In this document: in pieces, positions 34,481 through 38,214 of the stretch
Position numbering within the stretch: the stretch's first letter is position 1
Layout of the letters: each line of letters starts with the position of its first letter
Origin: Gammaproteobacteria bacterium
GTDB taxonomy: Bacteria; Pseudomonadota; Gammaproteobacteria; Steroidobacterales; Steroidobacteraceae
NCBI GenBank assembly: GCA_003137095.1
Contig: PLET01000041.1
Location: forward strand, 329 to 38,542
Length of the DNA stretch: 38,214 nucleotides
Reading direction: 5' to 3'
The notes under the pieces: generated by a model
The model's input: the letters and a program-made list of their open reading frames with translations, nothing else
Databases searched by the model: none
What the model was told of the DNA's origin: nothing
Made by a program: the position numbers and the translations under genes

Positions 34481-37202
34481 TGGCGACTTCGGCCTCGAGC
34501 GCGGCCGGCGGCGTGCCCAACGGCAGTGTGAACGTGAAAATCGCGCCGCCGCCGGGTCGATTACTCGCCGTGATCCGGCCCTCGTGCGCCTCGACGATCG
34601 CCCGGCAGATGGCAAGACCGAGCCCGACACCCGGCGTCGCCGACTCCCGTTCCCCGCGTGTGAACTTCTGAAACACCGCCTCCTCCCGACCAACCGGAAG
34701 TCCGGGTCCATCGTCCGCCACCGACACGCTGAGACGGTCCGCGATGACCTCGGCCGACAGGATAACCGTACTTCCCGGCGGCGTGTACTTCGAGGCGTTT
34801 TCGAGCAGATTGACCAGCACCCTCTCGATCAGCATGGCGTCGAAGCGCACCAACGGCAGATCGCGCGCCAACCTCACGATGATCCGATGCTGCTTGAGCA
34901 TGGCGCGGGCCCCCGTGAGGGCCGATCCCACGACCTCCTCCAAGGATTGCCATTCAAGGTTCAACTTGACGTCGCCGCTCTCGATCCGGGCCATGTCGAG
35001 CAGGTTGCCGACCAGGGTGCTCATGCGCCGCGCCTCGTCCTGAATTGCGCCGACGACTTCGTGCTGCTGGGCCGACAGTGGCGGCTTGGTCAGGGACATC
35101 GAATCCGCCAGCCCGACCAGTACGGTCAAAGGCGTTCGCAAATCGTGCGACAGCGCGGCCAGCAGGGAATTTCGCAGCCGTTCGGATTCCATCCGAACCA
35201 GCGCATCCTGTGCCACGCCGACATAGTGGACGCGCTCCAACGCGATGGCGATCAGCGCCGCGAACGTGTCGAGCAGCTGACGCTGCTCCGGGATGCGCAG
35301 CAGCCGGCGGTTTTGGGCCTTGACCGCCAGCACGCCGCGGGCGTGAATCGGGGCTCGCAGCGGAATGTAGAGCACCTCGCTGCCCGGCAGCGTGTCGGTG
35401 CCGAAGCCCGCGGGCTCGCCTTTGTCGAATGCCCACTGTGCGATGCCCATGTCCGCGGCCGGTGGAGACCCTTCGCCGGTGACGTTCAGGATCAGTTTGC
35501 CGGACGGGTCCGGGAGCAGCAGCGCCGCACTCGCGCGAAACGTGCGTCCGATGGATTCGTCGCTGATCTTGACCACCTGCTCGATTTGCACCGCTCCGGA
35601 CAGATCACGCGCAATTTCGTACAAGGCGCCGGCCCGCTCCTCCCGATGCGAGGCAACCCGCGCCTGAAAGCGCAAGCCGGCGGTCAACTGTCCGGTGATC
35701 AATCCGACGGCCAGCATAACGGCGAACGTCAGCAGGTATTGAACGTCGCTGACCGCGAAGGAGAAACGCGGCGGAACGAAGAAGAAATCGAACGATCCCA
35801 CGCCGAGGACGGCCGCAAGGGCGGCCGGACCCCGGCCGAAGCGGACCGCGATCAGCACCACGGTGAGCAGGAATATGGCGACGATGTTGGCGTTGTCGAA
35901 ATGCGCCACCAGCGGAAACGACGCCAGTGTCACCGCCGCCACGGCGATCGTGGCCCATAGGTAGCGCAGGCGTTTCGCCTTGCGCCGCTCGTTCGACTCT
36001 GCAGCCGTTACGGCCGGCAGACGCACGACGCCCGCGACGCCGTTCCGGGCGGCGCCCTCGGCGCGCCCGATCTCGACCAGGTCGATATCCGGCGCAAGCT
36101 GCGCGAGGCGCTGGCCGCTCGATCGCTGCCAGGGCCAGAGGCGACGTGCGGGATCCCGACCGATGACGATCTTGGAAAGATTGTGGCTGCGGGCGTACTG
36201 GATCACGCTTTGCGCAACGTCGGGATTCGCCAGAACCGCGGTCCTGGCGCCGAGTTCCTGCGCCAGATTGAGCGTGGCGAGGATCCGTTCGCGGCGCGCA
36301 GCCGGCAGCCGCTGCAGCCCTGGGGTCTCGACATAGATGGCGTGCCAGTCGGCGTTCAACTGACTGGCGAGACGTGCTGCGCCGCGCACCACGCGTTCGG
36401 CTCCGGGATCCGGACCGACGCAGGTGAGCAGCGCCGCGGCGGTTTTCCAAACCGAGCCGATGGACTTGTCGACCCGGTAGGCCTGTACGTCACCTTCCAC
36501 CCGATCCGCCGTACGGCGCAGCGCGAGTTCGCGCAGCGCCATGAGATTGCCCTTGCGGAAGAAATTGCTGGCTGCGCGATCCGCCTGCACCGGCACGTAG
36601 ACCTTGCCGGCTTTCAATCGCGCCAGAAGTTCGTCCGCCGGAATGTCCACGAGCACGACTTCATCGGCCTGGTCGAATACGGTGTCCGGTATCGTCTCCC
36701 AGACGCGCACGTTGGTGATGCCCCCCACCACGTCATTGAGGCTGTCCAGATGCTGCACGTTGAGGGTCGTGAACACGTCGATTCCCGCCGACAACAGCTC
36801 CTCGACGTCCTGCCAGCGCTTCGGGTGACGCGCGCCCTGCACGTTGGAGTGGGCCAGTTCATCGACCAGAATGAGCGCCGGGCGGCGCCGGATGGCGGCA
36901 TCGAGATCGAACTCGGTGAGTTCTTTGCCGCGATACGGCATCACGCGCGGCGCCAGCAACTCGAGATCATCGATCAGCGCGGCCGTCTCCGCGCGCCCGT
37001 GGGTTTCGACCACCCCGACCACGACGTCGCGCCCTTCGCCCTTGAGTTTGCGGGCAGCCGCCAGCATCGCATAGGTCTTGCCCACACCCGCGGACGAGCC
37101 GAAATAAATCCGCAGCCGGCCGCGCTGCGCCTGTGCCTCCTGCTGCTTGACCTTCGCCAGCAGCACGTCGGGGTCAGGCCGTTGTTCGCTCGATGTCGGC
37201 AT
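34473..37202 (-). CDS. kdpD: Sensor histidine kinase KdpD
   Basis: This full-length kinase has 909 residues. The N-terminal KdpD domain has a Walker A-like GSSAGVGKT (35-43) and a Walker B-like ALILVDELAHSN. A universal-stress-protein domain follows (ARRERILATLNLAQELGARTAVL). Four membrane helices lie near residues 420-500 (YLWATIAVAAVTLASFPLVAHF...). A GAF domain, the H-box with H686 in LSHDLRTPLTVLVG, the N-box LLENASKYTP and the G-boxes DDGPGLPVG and GVGLGLAI complete it. It lies 6 nt after kdpC and overlaps kdpE. Confidence 0.97.
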   Translation of the reverse strand: MPTSSEQRPDPDVLLAKVKQQEAQAQRGRLRIYFGSSAGVGKTYAMLAAARKLKGEGRDVVVGVVETHGRAETAALIDDLELLAPRVMPYRGKELTEFDLDAAIRRRPALILVDELAHSNVQGARHPKRWQDVEELLSAGIDVFTTLNVQHLDSLNDVVGGITNVRVWETIPDTVFDQADEVVLVDIPADELLARLKAGKVYVPVQADRAASNFFRKGNLMALRELALRRTADRVEGDVQAYRVDKSIGSVWKTAAALLTCVGPDPGAERVVRGAARLASQLNADWHAIYVETPGLQRLPAARRERILATLNLAQELGARTAVLANPDVAQSVIQYARSHNLSKIVIGRDPARRLWPWQRSSGQRLAQLAPDIDLVEIGRAEGAARNGVAGVVRLPAVTAAESNERRKAKRLRYLWATIAVAAVTLASFPLVAHFDNANIVAIFLLTVVLIAVRFGRGPAALAAVLGVGSFDFFFVPPRFSFAVSDVQYLLTFAVMLAVGLITGQLTAGLRFQARVASHREERAGALYEIARDLSGAVQIEQVVKISDESIGRTFRASAALLLPDPSGKLILNVTGEGSPPAADMGIAQWAFDKGEPAGFGTDTLPGSEVLYIPLRAPIHARGVLAVKAQNRRLLRIPEQRQLLDTFAALIAIALERVHYVGVAQDALVRMESERLRNSLLAALSHDLRTPLTVLVGLADSMSLTKPPLSAQQHEVVGAIQDEARRMSTLVGNLLDMARIESGDVKLNLEWQSLEEVVGSALTGARAMLKQHRIIVRLARDLPLVRFDAMLIERVLVNLLENASKYTPPGSTVILSAEVIADRLSVSVADDGPGLPVGREEAVFQKFTRGERESATPGVGLGLAICRAIVEAHEGRITASNRPGGGAIFTFTLPLGTPPAALEAEVANG

Positions 37203-37208
37203 CTGCCG

Positions 37209-37787
37209 CTATTGTGCGCGATCCACGGCCAGATTGAGCAGCAAAACATTGACGCGCGTCTCGCCGAACACGCCCCATTGAGGCGGCTCGGTTTGCGATT
37301 GCACCAGCAAGCGCAGCTTCGCGGCATCCATGTGCCGCGTTCGTGCCACACGCGACACCTGATAAAGCGCGGCTGCCGGACTGATGTGGGGATCGAGACC
37401 GCTCGCCGAGGCGGTCACCAGATCCACCGGTATCGGCAGGGCATTACCGGGGTCGGCCGCTCGCAGTGCATCGATCCGTCCGCGCACCGCCTCCACCAAG
37501 GCCGGATTGGTCGGCCCCAGATTCGAACCCGTCGAACCGGCGCCGTTGTTCGGCATCGGCGAAGTCGCGGAGAGGCGCCCCCAAAAATATTGGGGATCCT
37601 GAAAGGACTGGCTGATCAGCTCGGAACCGACGACTTTGCCGTCGCGCATCACCAGGCTGCCTGCGGCCTGCCGCGCAAACGCGAGCTTGCCGATGCCGGT
37701 CACCAGCAGCGGGTACGCCACTCCGGTCAGCAGGGTGAGGAGGGCGAATAGCACCAGCAGGGGACGCAGCACCACAGACACGGTCAT
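37209..37787 (-). CDS. kdpC: Potassium-transporting ATPase subunit KdpC
   Basis: This protein of 192 residues helps assemble KdpFABC and raises ATP affinity. One N-terminal membrane helix ([27 protein letters not shown]) precedes a periplasmic domain with [36 protein letters not shown] and [25 protein letters not shown], all strongly KdpC-like. It lies 7 nt downstream of kdpB and 6 nt upstream of kdpD. Confidence 0.97.
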   Translation of the reverse strand: MTVSVVLRPLLVLFALLTLLTGVAYPLLVTGIGKLAFARQAAGSLVMRDGKVVGSELISQSFQDPQYFWGRLSATSPMPNNGAGSTGSNLGPTNPALVEAVRGRIDALRAADPGNALPIPVDLVTASASGLDPHISPAAALYQVSRVARTRHMDAAKLRLLVQSQTEPPQWGVFGETRVNVLLLNLAVDRAQ

Positions 37788-37794
37788 TTCTCCC

Positions 37795-38214
37795 TTACAC
37801 CAGGTGCAGCGCGGACAGGGTCATGTCGATCAGCTTGATGCCCGCAAACGGCACCAGCAGCCCACCCACGCCATAGATCAACAGATTGCGCCGCAACAAC
37901 GAGGCCGCGCCCAACGCGCGGTATTTCACACCCTTCAGCGCCAGCGGGATCAGCATGACGATGATCAAGGCATTGAAGATGACGGCGGACAGGATCGCCG
38001 AGTTCGAGCCGGCAAGACGCATCACATCGAGGACTTGCAGCTGCGGATACGTGGTGGCAAAGGCCGCCGGAATGATGGCGAAGTATTTCGCCACATCATT
38101 GGCGATCGAGAAGGTCGTCAACGATCCGCGCGTGATCAGAAGCTGTTTGCCGACCTCGACGATTTCGATCAGTTTGGTCGGATTCGAATCGAGATCGACC
38201 ATGTTGCCGGCCTC
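37795..38214 (-). CDS. kdpB: Potassium-transporting ATPase subunit KdpB, C-terminal end (5' end outside window)
   Basis: Only the last 139 residues are present; the frame stays open to the window edge (EAGN precedes the first visible Met). It contains [47 protein letters not shown], the end of the P-type ATPase core and the start of the C-terminal membrane helices of KdpB, then [29 protein letters not shown] and a last helix. KdpB hydrolyses ATP for potassium uptake. kdpA and kdpF are expected further upstream, beyond the window. Confidence 0.97.
   Translation of the reverse strand, partial: EAGNMVDLDSNPTKLIEIVEVGKQLLITRGSLTTFSIANDVAKYFAIIPAAFATTYPQLQVLDVMRLAGSNSAILSAVIFNALIIVMLIPLALKGVKYRALGAASLLRRNLLIYGVGGLLVPFAGIKLIDMTLSALHLV

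Overview
The window is a compact, GC-rich chromosomal stretch of a gammaproteobacterium. Three things point there: the ruvC-ruvA-ruvB-ybgC-tolQ-tolR-tolA-tolB-pal-cpoB-queE-queC order, a monofunctional RelA beside a separate 2-oxoglutarate dehydrogenase operon, and tRNA genes that encode their CCA ends. The fused aspartokinase/diaminopimelate decarboxylase next to asd is a trait I associate with the Xanthomonadales and related orders (Nevskiales, Steroidobacterales). That placement is inference from gene content. I see no insertion sequence, prophage, CRISPR array or rRNA; almost everything is housekeeping.

Layout. 1-553: 3' end of glgP. 543-6363 (minus): leuA, a small acidic protein, the lysAC fusion and asd, i.e. 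aspartate-family and leucine synthesis. 6364-6615: a putative leuA leader. 6616-7641: hemH. 7724-9516: modB-modC without modA. 9488-12775: a mixed block with a nitroreductase, YceI, a DUF1134 (EipA-like) protein, an orphan lipoprotein behind a structured leader, and a cytochrome P460-like protein behind a perfect palindrome. 12870-21720 (minus): tRNA-Lys and the queC-queE-cpoB-pal-tolBARQ-ybgC-ruvBAC cluster. 21779-23905: relA. 23908-29452 (minus): sucA-sucB-lpd. 29555-32544: a DUF5658 membrane protein, a serine hydrolase, an SDR oxidoreductase, tRNA-Arg and tRNA-Ala. 32595-33806: a SixA-like phosphatase and a MobA/MocA-like nucleotidyltransferase. 33779-38214 (minus): kdpB (partial), kdpC, kdpD, kdpE.

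How the genes work together. Tol-Pal genes give the envelope-constriction machine. Suc genes give the TCA-cycle 2-oxoglutarate dehydrogenase complex, with E3 encoded in the same operon. Kdp genes give high-affinity potassium uptake with its own two-component system. QueC and QueE supply the 7-deazaguanine pathway to queuosine. RuvABC resolves Holliday junctions. Many genes are joined by 1-11 nt overlaps, and convergent neighbours often overlap at their 3' ends.

I found no clearly new multi-gene system. The most interesting non-coding signals are a multi-hairpin leader ending in a strong intrinsic terminator just before an orphan lipoprotein gene (11533-11696), a 17-bp perfect palindrome before the P460-like gene (12817-12833), and a possible near-leaderless leader peptide before leuA (6466-6549). 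All were found by eye, without folding, alignment or database searches.
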